A DNA stretch of 64,000 nucleotides from Microplitis mediator (Eukaryota > Arthropoda > Insecta > Hymenoptera > Braconidae): NCBI RefSeq assembly GCF_029852145.1, contig NC_079973.1, positions 4,030,001-4,094,000 on the forward strand. Reading direction: 5' to 3'. How positions within the stretch are numbered: position 1 is the first letter of the stretch; each line of letters begins with the position of its first letter. The position numbers and the translations under genes are program-made. Positions 21,461 to 31,412 of this stretch are shown one piece after another. The notes under the pieces were generated by a model. That model worked only from the letters and a program-made list of their open reading frames with translations, did not search any database and was not told the DNA's origin.

Positions 21461-22442
21461 TACCGAAAAAAATAAAGTGCTGATTTTATTTGACACAGTC
21501 TTATATATAGGGGCGGGAGGGGCAAAACGGGGTACTTAAGGAAATAGTAAATTTTCGGGAACTCAAATATATCATGTGATATTGATGAACTATGTTTTTT
21601 TTTTTCTTCTGTCTTAATAAAGTACAAATGTCTTAAAAATTTCAATAGCATTAATCATTAATTAACTTTTATTACTTTATTTTAAAAATGTAATGAGATA
21701 TTTACTAAACTTGTAGGTTTTTATAATTTTTATTTTCACATTTACTTTGATAATCACGAAATTTAAGTTACTATTAAATTTTTTTATGATGAATGTACTT
21801 CTATACAGTAGGAAAATTGAATCGTTTTGAATTGTTTTGAATCGTTTCTAATCGTATTGACTCGTTTCTTTCAATCACGGATCGAATGTATTTTTTCGAT
21901 TATCAATTAAATTAATAAAAAATCAATTTTGGATTAAATTGCTGGTTATTAGACCAATTGTTGGAAGAATTTTTAATGACAGCAAATCACGTGCTAGTGA
22001 TTTGATGTCATTAGTAGCGTCAGTAATTATCGAAGCTATCAAGTATTTCATTGATAATAGTCTGCCTGAGTAAGTCTTTATACAAAATGGCTTCGTTTGT
22101 GTTTTTAAATTTTGAGTATGTATACATTTTAATTTATATATAAAAAGTTTAACGGCGTCGTTTTCTTGCCCACGTCTTTATTATTAGTTCATATGAATTC
22201 TTCATTCATAAATTGCTATAATAGTGAAAGCAGGTAAAAAATATTCCATTCTATAATTCAACATGTTCATATTACCCCTGATTGCGTACTCTAAAACTAA
22301 GTGTATTACAAATGTATCATTTTAGCACACATTTAATGTGTTCCATGTTTGGAACACACGTTTGGAAAACACGTTTTACAGTGTGTTAAATATATATGAA
22401 CTGTTTATGGGATTTCAATGTTATTTAACACGTGTGTTGATT
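21461..22442. other. Intergenic stretch with one exon-like ORF
   Basis: Mostly AT-rich. Around 21955-22068 an open frame runs from a possible acceptor (GGTTATTAG) to a possible donor (GA|GTAAGTC), reading SDLMSLVASVIIEAIKYFI. It contains a near-palindrome (GACAGCAAATCAC..GTGATTTGATGTC), so it may be transposon-derived. No neighbouring exon was found. Confidence 0.3.
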
Positions 22443-22574
22443 TTCCCTTATCCAAAAGTTCCCATAGAATCCAGTAATATGGGTCAAAAACCGCATAGAA
22501 ACTAATATTGTATTGGTTTCTATGCAGTTTTTTACTCCATTGGGTAGATTTTATAGAAACTTTTGGATAGGGAA
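22443..22574. mobile_element. Short inverted-repeat MITE (CCCTTATCCAAAAGTT)
   Basis: TTCCCTTATCCAAAAGTT and AACTTTTGGATAGGGAA form the ends; inner arms around GCATAGAAAC and GTTTCTATGC also pair. Confidence 0.85.
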
Positions 22575-22625
22575 GACTACATATTTGGATTTAGGATGTG
22601 ATAGATTATGTTGGAATACTCTCGG

Positions 22626-22754
22626 AACATGAATTAGTAAAATAAGTGAATATTCACTAATTCAAAGTGCCAATCGTAAAACTTTTGGAATTAGTGGTAC
22701 GATTTGCACTCTGAATTAGTGATGAATATTCACTCATTTCACTAATTCATGTTT
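22626..22754. mobile_element. Short inverted-repeat MITE (AACATGAATTAGT)
   Basis: AACATGAATTAGTAAAATAAG and its inverted partner CATTTCACTAATTCATGTT. Inner segments GTGAATATTCACTAATTC and GAATTAGTG also mirror. Confidence 0.8.
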
Positions 22755-23312
22755 AGAGTAGACAATAATTCAAAATTCGAACTTGTATTGATTGCCTGTG
22801 AAAATGCAGCCCACTTTTCATCCCTGAACCTGTATCTAAAAATCCATATGTACAGCAGATGAGTATAATTTTAAAAAATAAAATTTAATTGACATATGAC
22901 CAAAAGTTGTGGCTGGAGATCAAAACTTTTTTTTTCTTCCAAAGTGTGATCTAGTCTGAGGTTCTTATGATGGAATTTTATTTACGTTTGAAAGTTTTAT
23001 TTTTCTATTATATTTTTAAATTTCCTAAAAAATGACACATACATAAATTTATGATACGGAAAGTAGAAAATGTTAAAAAAATTTGATTCTTCTAAATAAA
23101 CAAATAAAATATTTATAGAAAAAACTTTTAAAAATTCTGTCAACAGTTGTACAAATTTTTTTTGGGTATGTTCTAAAAATTTAATTTTACTTTCAAGTAA
23201 TTTGTTTATAAAAATTAGAAAATTGTCTGACGTCTGCTAATTTCAGTATCATTATAAATTTTCTTATTTCGAAAAACTAAAAGTTTTTGATGGTCAAAAA
23301 TAAAATAGGGGA

Positions 23313-23387
23313 GAGTGGGGCAAAATGGGCTGAAATTTATATTACATATAAGCCCTCATTTCTTAAGGGGCCCATTTTGCCCCACTA
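23313..23387. mobile_element. Small hairpin repeat (AGTGGGGCAAAATGGG)
   Basis: AGTGGGGCAAAATGGGC at the left, GCCCATTTTGCCCCACT at the right, about 75 bp. A diverged half-copy appears near 21510. Confidence 0.75.
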
Positions 23388-24177
23388 GTTTTATTAAAAC
23401 GTTTACATAATATTCAATGTTCCACATTTTTTTGTTCCTGAACAATAAGTAAGACCTCAATTGCCCAATTCTTGTTTTAAAAAATATAAAATTACCAACA
23501 CGAAATAATTTTCGGTCAGATATTAAAGTAGCGGGAAATATTTTCAAAAGTTATTTTAAAAAAAAATATAATGATAATAATTACAAGTACTACCAATCAT
23601 ATTATATTAAGAAAGTAATTACTGTTACAGTAAATAATTATTGATTTTTAAATTTCTATCGACAAAACAATAAACATATTGGCGGTAGTTTTCAATTAAC
23701 GTCCATTGTTAATTCTGCCGGTATAACCTAACAGCTGATTCGAAACTCGGAAATTTTATTCCCGAACGTGTCAAAACATCAGTGATTTTATAATTTTTGT
23801 CAATTATTGTTTCGGTTATTTTATCCGTAAAATTTTGTTTCAAATAAAATTTGAATTTCGCGCAGGTAAGCAAAATTTTCATACCAATTTCAAAATCTAA
23901 TATTTTTTAAAAAACATCCAATTGCAATTAAATTATAATTGCGTCTTATTTTAATCTCAGTGTAAATATTAATGAACATATTTATATATATATCGGTATT
24001 TGATAAGTATGAAAAACAAAATATTCTACTTATGATCAATAAAAAAACGTTTTACGTTATTACTTTTTGAATTTTATTGGAAATTGAATATTAATTTTGC
24101 TAAATATTATTATTTTATATTACAGATTGCAGCGTACTACAGTATTATTATTCAAACAAGATAGAAAATATCTTAAA

Positions 24178-24532
24178 ATGAAACAGTATCGATTTGTTAC
24201 GATAACGGGTGTAGTCGATCAAAATAGCTGTTCTGTCAAAGGATTAACTGATGAAGAACGTTACCAAGAGCTATCGCATTTGGAATTTTCTTCCTTCGAC
24301 GATCATTACCATCGTAATTATCAAATTTTTATGATTTTTATATTTTTCATTTGAATATTTTGATAATAAGATTTAATTGGTAACAAAGTTTTGGAGGATT
24401 TATTTTGATTTTGATTTTCTAGACAATATGATCGAGGTTATGAACCATCTAGGAAGCCTCGGGTATAAACTAGTTTCCCAAAATTCAAATAAAGATTATA
24501 CACAAACTATTTGGTTGCAAAAAGAATTATAA
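24178..24532 (+). CDS. GFRP-like small protein 1
   Basis: Exons 24178-24313 and 24423-24532 give 81 aa. A non-coding first exon probably ends at the GTAAGC donor near 23866 and joins an acceptor at about 24125, just before the ATG. The C-terminal half, MIEVMNHLGSLGYKLVSQN followed by QTIWLQKEL, has the shape of GTP cyclohydrolase I feedback regulatory protein (vertebrate GFRP, 84 aa: VLDKLE..GFRVLSMTG..QTLVWCLHKE). The N-terminal half begins with a strand (YRFVTITGVV). In vertebrates GFRP binds GTP cyclohydrolase I and mediates BH4 feedback and phenylalanine activation. It shares its exon layout with three genes downstream. The family call rests on motif resemblance only; the function in this animal is inferred. 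Confidence 0.6.
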
Positions 24533-24711
24533 AGTTCCAATAGACCTGAAGACTTGAACACTAAATGACAAAAATTATTTTATAAGATAATATTTATATC
24601 TTTTTTAAAATGACGGAAAGTATTTTTTTAAATTTTAAATTAATTTTTATAAAACGGGTGTATATAATGTTTCAAATAATTTTTTATATTATTTTTCATG
24701 ATACCAGCATC

Positions 24712-25361
24712 GAAACTTGAAGTTTCAGTGTCTAGAGCCAGTCGAAAAAAGCGAATTTCAGTCTAATGGAGGAGAATATTAGCAGACACGTAAATTGTGA
24801 ATGCCGGTCAGCGGGCAGAAACAAACGTTTCGACCCTTGGGAAAAAACAAATAATGTTTCTGCCCGCTGACTGAAGGCTTTCGCAATTTAAACTCTGATA
24901 CTTGTCATTGTTTAATAGACAGAAAAAAAGGATTTGGCGTAAGAAATATTTTGCATTCTAAATTGAAGACTAGAATTTTCTTAGGACTAGAAAAAATTTA
25001 TTGGCGCAAGAATTTTTTTATCGCCTTAAAAAAATTTTTTCTTGCTCCAAGAAAATTTTTGTTGTCAATTTATAATGCAAAAAATTTATTGAGACGAGTA
25101 AAAATTTTATTGGGACGAGTAAAAATTTTTTGCGCCAAGATAGTATTTATAGTTTCTGCTTAATTATAAATTGCAAATGACAATTTACACTTACGCTAAC
25201 AGTCGGTCTTACCCTGATTAAAAAAAAATGATTTGAAATGATTTAAAATAATTTGAATCGACTAATATATAGATATACACTTAGCATGGATTAAATCATT
25301 TTTCTTAATAAGGGTAAATAACTTGTTTCTAATTGGCTGCTGACACTGAAACTTTAATGTC
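24712..25361. mobile_element. Composite TIR element
   Basis: Outer ends AAGTTTCAGTGTC and GACACTGAAACTT. Inside are a hairpin at 24807-24871 (GTCAGCGGGCAGAAACA and its complement) and a block at about 24917-25160 rich in TTGGCGCAAGAA and GACGAGTAAAAATTTT. That block has relatives near 37219-37295, 39825-39860 and 63215-63300. Confidence 0.65.
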
Positions 25362-25397
25362 CAATGCAGGTAATCATGAAAAATCTAATGTGTAACT

Positions 25398-25472
25398 CAG
25401 AATGAAACACGATTTCAAACTGTGGGTGATGCCAGTCAACTTCACCCCGGTATGAAATCGTTTTGTTTCATC
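25398..25472. repeat. Inverted repeat around ATGAAACACGATTTCA
   Basis: GAATGAAACACGATTTCA pairs imperfectly with TGAAATCGTTTTGTTTCAT about 70 bp away. Possibly the ends of a small MITE. Confidence 0.5.
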
Positions 25473-26054
25473 TCTTGTCACACAATATACCATTACATAA
25501 AAAATCGTATCTATGATTATACGAATTACAGAAAACTATTCTAATATATTTTGGCTATCCAAATATTATAAAAAATATTTATTTTTTTATAAAAAGAAAG
25601 GTTGGGTAATTTGGAAGTTCACTATAAAAAACGTTTTTGGGATATTGTTTTTTTTTCTATACAAAGTAGAAAAATGTCTATACATATAAAAAAATAATGC
25701 CGATTGAAGTTTACTTTTACAAAATTTTGAAATTGAGCAATCTACCAATCAAAATCATGGTTTATTTTAATTTTTGTGACAATAATTTATATAAATATTT
25801 AGTGAGATGAATCATGTAATAAATAAGCAATAGTAATAATACATCTGCAAGTATTTTAATTTAATAAAAAAATATAACTATTGTTTTTTAATATGTTATA
25901 AATAATTTGTTGTGTTATGTAGATTTACTTAAATACATAATAAATGTAGATTAAATATTAATTATAAACAATTTATTCAAATTATAAGTTGTATATTTAT
26001 TTTATTTTTCCCTAATCAAAATCTTGAATTAAAGAACTGGCCTTTAAATTCCAT
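25473..26054. other. AT-rich intergenic stretch
   Basis: No coding sequence, TIR element or structured RNA recognised. Confidence 0.5.
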
Positions 26055-26345
26055 TTTCTAATCAGCAGATTTTTTTAATTTTTCTGTAACAAGGCAAGTA
26101 TACAAGATGCGCGTTTTTTATAAATAGACGTTACATTGAAAACGTCTAAAGTCCTTCAAAAAATACTATAGGCATACTAGTATTCGTTACTATTTAATAT
26201 TTTAACTTTTATTGCGCCCATCGATTTATTGTTATGATTCATCCCATGGCTATACTCAGGTCGAACTTTCTGTTTACAAAAAGTTTTGTAGTCATCGGGC
26301 GTTGACGTTCTTCAGCCGCTGAAACGCAATAGTTCATATACGTTC
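26055..26345 (+). promoter_or_regulatory. Duplicated upstream module of GFRP-like gene 2
   Basis: Contains TTCTAATCAGCAGA, AACAAGGCAAGTATACAAGA, TAGACGTTACATTGAAAAC, and nearer the gene GGGCGTTGACGTTCTTCAG. The same series appears before genes 3 (27041-27268) and 4 (29071-29355). Because spacing and order are kept, this is likely the promoter duplicated with the genes. Confidence 0.65.
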
Positions 26346-26426
26346 AAATATTTTATAGAATTTATTGACGAAAATTTGGTTTTTAAAACTGACAGTAAAA
26401 AAAAAATAAATAAATTTTAAACTACG

Positions 26427-26789
26427 ATGCCTATTAGATATCTTATTCTCCATGGGAGCCGTAGTCAAGATGAGTGCTCTGTCTATGGACATGATGATCA
26501 TCTCGGTTCGCTTTTAAAAAATAAATTCGGAAGTTCTGTAGCATTCTTTGGTCAAAACGACCATCGTTTACGTCTGAAAGGTATAGTGTCACTATTATTA
26601 TTTAAATTTTTATAAGTAAGTAAGTAAGTAAATTTTATTTATAAATTAATTATTTATTATACTTCAGCGCATGCATCAGTAGTTTTGAATTTTTTGGGCA
26701 ATCTCAACTATAACGTTTTAAGCCAGTCTGGCTACTTAAAGGCGGACACCACCGAATACATAACTTGGACTCTAGCAAAAACTAATTAG
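26427..26789 (+). CDS. GFRP-like small protein 2
   Basis: Exons 26427-26580 and 26668-26789 give 91 aa. N-terminal strand PIRYLILHGS, a variable middle (YGHDDHLGSLLKNKFG), then HASVVLNFLGNLNYNVLSQS and ITWTLAKTN, the part most like GFRP. The intron sits at the same place and phase as in genes 3 and 4, after RLK. No signal peptide or membrane segment. A polyadenylation signal AATAAA lies at 26936. Part of a tandem series with genes 3 and 4; the family call carries the same uncertainty as for gene 1. Confidence 0.7.
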
Positions 26790-27040
26790 TATAATTATTG
26801 TAATACAAATTACTCAATTAACTCATGTGTGGACCACAGTTTACAATAGTACAAAAAATGATTAATATACGTTACAGAAAAAGAATTTAATATATAATCC
26901 AATTTATGTCGATGTAAAGACAATTGAAGTACAAAAATAAAGTTATTAATTTTGAAAAAAAAATGTATCTTTTTTAAAATTCGAGCTGTAACTCTTATAG
27001 TTTTAAAATTAAATAGATTATTGAAATACACGAAAAAATT

Positions 27041-27268
27041 TCTAATCAGTATATTTTAAATTTTATCTATGACAAGGTAAGTATACAATATGCGTCCTAC
27101 ATAGGCAGGCGTCACATTGAAACATTTTGAATTCCCAAAAAAATAATCTACACCATTAATCTACACTAAATACTATACTATAGCGTTAGACTTTTTACTA
27201 TTGTCAAAAAAATATTCTAGTTGTCGTCAGGCGTTGATGTTCTTCAGACGCTAGAAAAGTAATTGTAA
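27041..27268 (+). promoter_or_regulatory. Duplicated upstream module of GFRP-like gene 3
   Basis: TCTAATCAGTATATTTTAAA, GACAAGGTAAGTATACAATA, GGCGTCACATTGAAAC and TCGTCAGGCGTTGATGTTCT match the modules of genes 2 and 4. Two MITEs have inserted between this module and the start codon, moving it about 0.6 kb further away. Confidence 0.65.
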
Positions 27269-27279
27269 TATATACTGCG

Positions 27280-27684
27280 TTACTAATTCCAAAAGGTCTT
27301 ATACTTTTATACGCCCTTTTGGCTTTAGAGAGTTTCTTAAAGCCAATAAGGCATATAGTGTTTTTTTTATTGCCAATAATCGTTTTGTAGACTTATTTTA
27401 TAGCTAAAAATTGAAAAAAAATTTTTAACAGCCACAAGCCTTCAGCAATCCCGTTTTTTTTAGTGTCTCACTTGCACTACAGCGACATTCTATAATTTGA
27501 ATAGTGTCGTGTAAGCTAAATGAAACTATACGCCTTTATGGGTTTTAAAAAATTTTTTCCAATTTTCAGCTTTAGAATAAGTCTACAATATGATTAGCAA
27601 TGAAAAATAACTATACACCCTTTTGTTTTTAAATTTAGTGACTAAATCCAAAAGGGTGTATAAAAATTTAAGTCCTTTTGGAAT
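27280..27684. mobile_element. GTTACTAATTCCAAAAGG-family element, with an insertion
   Basis: Same ends as 5930-6143, but about 400 bp. The extra part at about 27430-27515 has AGCAATCCCGTTTTTTTTAG and GACATTCTATAATTTGAA, resembling the inverted-repeat element at 35517-35622. Confidence 0.7.
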
Positions 27685-27694
27685 TTCGACTGCC

Positions 27695-27825
27695 CAATTT
27701 CAAAACACAGTAAGTGAAAAATTTTTCAAAATCGATTTTTTAGTATTTTTAATTCCAGTGAAGTCTTGTGAACATGATTCGATGCATATTTCAAAAATTT
27801 TATTTTTGTCAGTTACTGTGTTTTG
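27695..27825. mobile_element. MITE with TTTCAAAACACAGTAA ends
   Basis: TTTCAAAACACAGTAAGTG at the left, GTTACTGTGTTTTGAAA at the right; similar to 39164-39291. It sits in the promoter-to-gene spacer of GFRP-like gene 3. Confidence 0.8.
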
Positions 27826-27960
27826 AAATTCGGAAGCCGATTAGTGACGCGATATATTTTTCAAAACCTATTCAATGGTTTTATGATGTTGTTTATTAAG
27901 TAAAATTTTAATTTCAAAAGTTTTAAACTACCAGTAAAAAAAAGCAACTCTTTAACCACG

Positions 27961-28297
27961 ATGTCTGATAAAAATCAATATATTGTTCTCCATGGGGACC
28001 TTGGCATTGAGCAGAGCTATTTATATGGATATGATGAAAATCTCAGTGCGATTTTGCAGCAAAATTATACAAAAATTCCATTACCTTTTCCATACAAACA
28101 TCGTTTAGTTCTCAAAGGTAATTTCTCTATTATTATTAAAATTTACACACGTAAATAAATAAATTATTTAAATTATTTTTAATTCAGAGAATCCAGAATT
28201 GGTTCTAAATTTTCTGGCCAGTCTCAATTATAGAATTGTAAGCCAGTCTAGCGCGGGAAATCCCGATCATGTAATGTGGACACTATCAAAAAACTAA
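27961..28297 (+). CDS. GFRP-like small protein 3
   Basis: Exons 27961-28117 and 28188-28297 give 88 aa. MSDKNQYIVLHGDLGIEQSY, YGYDENLSAILQQNY, then ENPELVLNFLASLNYRIVSQ and VMWTLSKN. Very close to gene 4, less so to gene 2. The start is the only ATG in frame before the conserved strand. A polyadenylation signal AATAAA is at 28453, and the 3' UTR resembles that of gene 2 (GTACAAAAATAAAGTT), showing that the duplication included promoter, gene and 3' end. Confidence 0.7.
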
Positions 28298-28827
28298 TTA
28301 GCGCAATTATTGTGAAAAAAAAAATTGATCGTTTCACTCGTGTGTGGACTATCAGAAATTACGCCCAAAAAATGATTTCTATAATTTACAAAAAAAAAAA
28401 TTTAATATAAAATTCAATTTGTGTGTCGATGTAATAACAATCAAAGTACAAAAATAAAGTTTTTATTTTGTAAAACAAAAATGTCTTTTTTAATTTTCTA
28501 AATACTTGACAATAATTTTTAATCGCTAAAGTAAAATTTTCTGATTGTTGGAAGACGGGACGATTTGAAAATATAAAATTTTTTGAAATATTTTTAAATA
28601 CTTTTCAATCACTTAATAATTATTTAATTTAATTTTGTATGGATATTCAAAACAATTATAAAATATTACCATTTTTAAAAATACTCAATTTTTTTAATTA
28701 CTTTCAAATAGTTTTAAATCACTAAGAAATTTTTGAAGCGATTTGAAAAATTGTAATTTTTATTGAGAATTCAGAAAGATTACAAAACATTCCAATTTTT
28801 TCTAATCACTTTTCTTAATCAGAGATA

Positions 28828-29055
28828 GGGTAGAGGTACCATTTGTGGCCACTGCTCCATTTTTGGACATTTGATACGTTATTTTAATTAATGAAAAAGT
28901 ATAAAATAGAATTTCCAGTTTAATAGCGGGTTAAAGTATCTTTGAATACATTTTAAAAATTAATTTTGTCATTGCGTTTTTTACAAATTATTTTATTTCA
29001 ATTTTTCAAGTGTCCAAAATTGGCCCTAAAGTGGCCAAAAACGGTACCTCTACCC
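28828..29055. mobile_element. MITE with GGGTAGAGGTACC ends
   Basis: GGGTAGAGGTACCATTTGTG at the left, AACGGTACCTCTACCC at the right. A second copy is at 63436-63653. This copy abuts the left edge of the gene 4 promoter module. Confidence 0.9.
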
Positions 29056-29070
29056 AATACGAAAAGAATT

Positions 29071-29355
29071 TTCTAATCAGCACATTTTTAATTTTATCTA
29101 TGACAAGGCAAGTATACAACATGCGTCCTACATACGTAGACGTCACATTGAAAACATCTAAAGTCCAATGAAAAATAGTCTATACTCGCGTTAACAATTA
29201 TTTCATATTTTCATTATTACTTAATCGATTTACTCTAGAATTCACTTCCATGGAAATGTTAGTGCTAAACTTTTTTACTATTGTCAAAACAATACTATAG
29301 TTATCGTCAGGTGCTGATGTTATTCAGTCGCTAAAACGTAATTATAAAATATATA
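29071..29355 (+). promoter_or_regulatory. Duplicated upstream module of GFRP-like gene 4
   Basis: TTCTAATCAGCACATTTTTA, GACAAGGCAAGTATACAACA, GTAGACGTCACATTGAAAAC and GTCAGGTGCTGATGTTATTC match modules 2 and 3 in order and spacing. Confidence 0.65.
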
Positions 29356-29443
29356 TTTTTCAAAAGCTATTCAATGGTTTTATGATTTTATTTTTGAACT
29401 AAAATTTTAATTTCAGAAGTTTCAGAAAAAATTTTTAACTACG

Positions 29444-29786
29444 ATGTCTGCTAAAAGTCATTATATTGTTCTCCATGGGGGCCTTAGCTTTAATGACAGC
29501 TATTTATATGGATATGATGACAATCTCAGTGCGATTTTACAGCAAAATTATCGAAAAACATCATCAATTTTTCAAAACAAACATTGTTTGGGTCTAAAGG
29601 GTGATTTCTCTATTGCTATTAAAATTTTCACAAGTAAATAAATAAAATATTTAAATTATTTTTATTAATTTAGAGCATCCGGCATTGGTGTTAAATTTTC
29701 TGGCCTCTCTCAATTATAAAATTGTAAGCCAGTCTAGCCCGGGAGAACGAGCCGATCAAGTAATTTGGACACTAGCAAGAAACTAA
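29444..29786 (+). CDS. GFRP-like small protein 4
   Basis: Exons 29444-29600 and 29674-29786 give 89 aa. MSAKSHYIVLHGGLSFNDSY, YGYDDNLSAILQQNY, then EHPALVLNFLASLNYKIVSQ and VIWTLARN. The middle differs from gene 3 mainly between the Gln-rich helix and the intron. Both splice sites are normal and the frame is intact, so it is probably functional. Last member of the tandem series. A regulator of GTP cyclohydrolase I is the best guess; a diverged small protein of other function cannot be excluded. Confidence 0.7.
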
Positions 29787-29874
29787 TTAACACTATTGTT
29801 GTAGAAAATAATTACTTTACTCACTGACGTATGATGGCTTTACAATTTACGCACACAAAAGAATTTGATAACTT

Positions 29875-30078
29875 ACGATACTGAAGTTGGCTGACGTCTA
29901 ATAATTTTTGAATTTTTTAAAAATGATAAATTGTAAAAAAAAAAATTGTGAAAAATTCAACCTATAGCTTTTTCAATTTTCTACATGTGCATTTTTTTAG
30001 TTTTTATTTTTTTTTTTTTTCAATTGATGTTAAAAAAAAATCAAAAAATTTTTAATTGTCTACTAACTTTAGGATCGT
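29875..30078 (-). mobile_element. CTGAAG-family MITE copy
   Basis: ACGATACTGAAGTTGGCTG to ACTAACTTTAGGATCGT. The next copy, in the opposite orientation, starts 8 bp later. Confidence 0.8.
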
Positions 30079-30086
30079 GATAATTT

Positions 30087-30260
30087 ATGATCTTGAAGTT
30101 TAGACAATTAAAAATTTTCGGATTAAAAAAAAAAAAAATATGCACATGTAGAAAAATAAAAAAACTACTGGTGCAATTTTTTAAAATATTTTTTTTTTTA
30201 TAATTTATCTTTTTAAAAAAAGTTAAAAAATTATTAGGCGTCAGCTAGCTTCAGTAACAT
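30087..30260 (+). mobile_element. CTGAAG-family MITE copy
   Basis: ATGATCTTGAAGTTTAGAC to GCTAGCTTCAGTAACAT; inverted neighbour of the previous copy. Confidence 0.8.
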
Positions 30261-30535
30261 GATAATTTGTGAAAAAAAAATTATCATATATATTTTTATA
30301 CTTATGTTAACATAAAAATAATTTATGTAAAAGATAAAGTTTATATTTCATAAAAAAATAATTATTTACATTACTACGATTGTGAACAAATAAATAAAAT
30401 AATAAAATTTAAAAAAATGCGCGTACTGAATTCTCATTTATTTAAATACGTATTTTCAAATTTTTGTTCTATTCACATTTTATATATTTATTTTAAAATA
30501 AAAAAACTTCCAATTGTCATTTACATTGACACTCA

Positions 30536-30653
30536 GGGCGTGTTCAAAAATACACTCTGCAGATGAAAAATTACCTACTCAGGTGTGATTAGTACCTTTG
30601 TAATGTTAAATCGCACCTCTGGTTCGACTAGAGTGTGTTTCTGAACACCCCCT
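30536..30653. mobile_element. Short inverted-repeat MITE (GGGCGTGTTCAAAAATACAC)
   Basis: GGGCGTGTTCAAAAATACAC at the left, GTGTGTTTCTGAACACCCCC at the right. Only about 118 bp. Confidence 0.8.
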
Positions 30654-30655
30654 CA

Positions 30656-30853
30656 ATTATTCAGAAGTTAACAGGCAATCGAAATTTTAAATTACAAACA
30701 AACGAATTAAGCAATTAAAAATATAAAAATAAAAAAATGCACATACTGACTTTCAAAATCTATAAATGCGTGTTTTTTAAATTTTATTCGATTCACATTT
30801 AATTCACTTATTTCAAAATTTTTTAAATTGACAATCGTCAGCTGCATTCACTC
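30656..30853. repeat. Distant relative of the CTGAAG / AGCAGACATC families
   Basis: AGAAGTTAACAGGCAATCG at the left, GACAATCGTCAGCTGCATTC at the right, with the ATGCACAT core. Intermediate between the two most abundant families. Confidence 0.5.
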
Positions 30854-30877
30854 ATGAAAATTTTCTTTTTCTTACCA

Positions 30878-31027
30878 AATGAATTAAAAAAAAAAAAAAA
30901 AACTTAAAAAATGCACATGTAGAAAATTTAAAAATCTATAATTGCAATTATTTAACATATTTTTTTTTTATAATTTATAATTTTAAAAAAATCCAAAAAC
31001 TGTCAGACCCCGACTAACTTCAATATC
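30878..31027 (+). mobile_element. CTGAAG-family MITE, 5' truncated
   Basis: Core AAATGCACATGTAGAAAAT and right end CGACTAACTTCAATATCAC are present; the left terminus is missing. Confidence 0.7.
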
Positions 31028-31031
31028 ACCA

Positions 31032-31412
31032 ATGATACTGAAATTAGCAGACAATTACCAATTTTTGACTTTTTTTTTTTTTACAATTTGATTGAAAAAA
31101 AAATAAATAAAAACATGCACATGTAGAAAATTTAAAAAACTATAGGTACAATTTTTCAAATACTTTTTTTTATGATAATAAAGTTAGCAGACATTTAAAA
31201 ATTTTTTTATTTTTTTTGACAAAAAAAAATATTTTGAAAAATTGCACTTATAGTTTATGAAATTTCCGACATGTGGATTTTTTTAAAAATGTTTTTTTTT
31301 TTTATTATTTATCTGTTAAAAAAAAATTTTTTTAATTTCAAATGTCTGCTAACTTTACTGTCATATTTAAAAAAATTCAAAAATTATCAGACGGCGGCGA
31401 ACTTCAGTGTCA
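31032..31412 (+). mobile_element. CTGAAG-family MITE interrupted by another copy
   Basis: Starts ATGATACTGAAATTAGCAG and breaks off at 31176. Its right end, GGCGGCGAACTTCAGTGTCAT, resumes at 31367. The gap is filled by the copy at 31177-31365. Confidence 0.75.
31177..31365 (-). mobile_element. CTGAAG-family MITE nested in a relative
   Basis: ATGATAATAAAGTTAGCAG to GTCTGCTAACTTTACTGTCAT, inserted in the T-rich part of the older copy. Confidence 0.75.

Noticed and set aside
24951..25163. 70-codon Lys/Phe/Leu-rich ORF
   Set aside because: Translation of the repeat block inside the composite TIR element.
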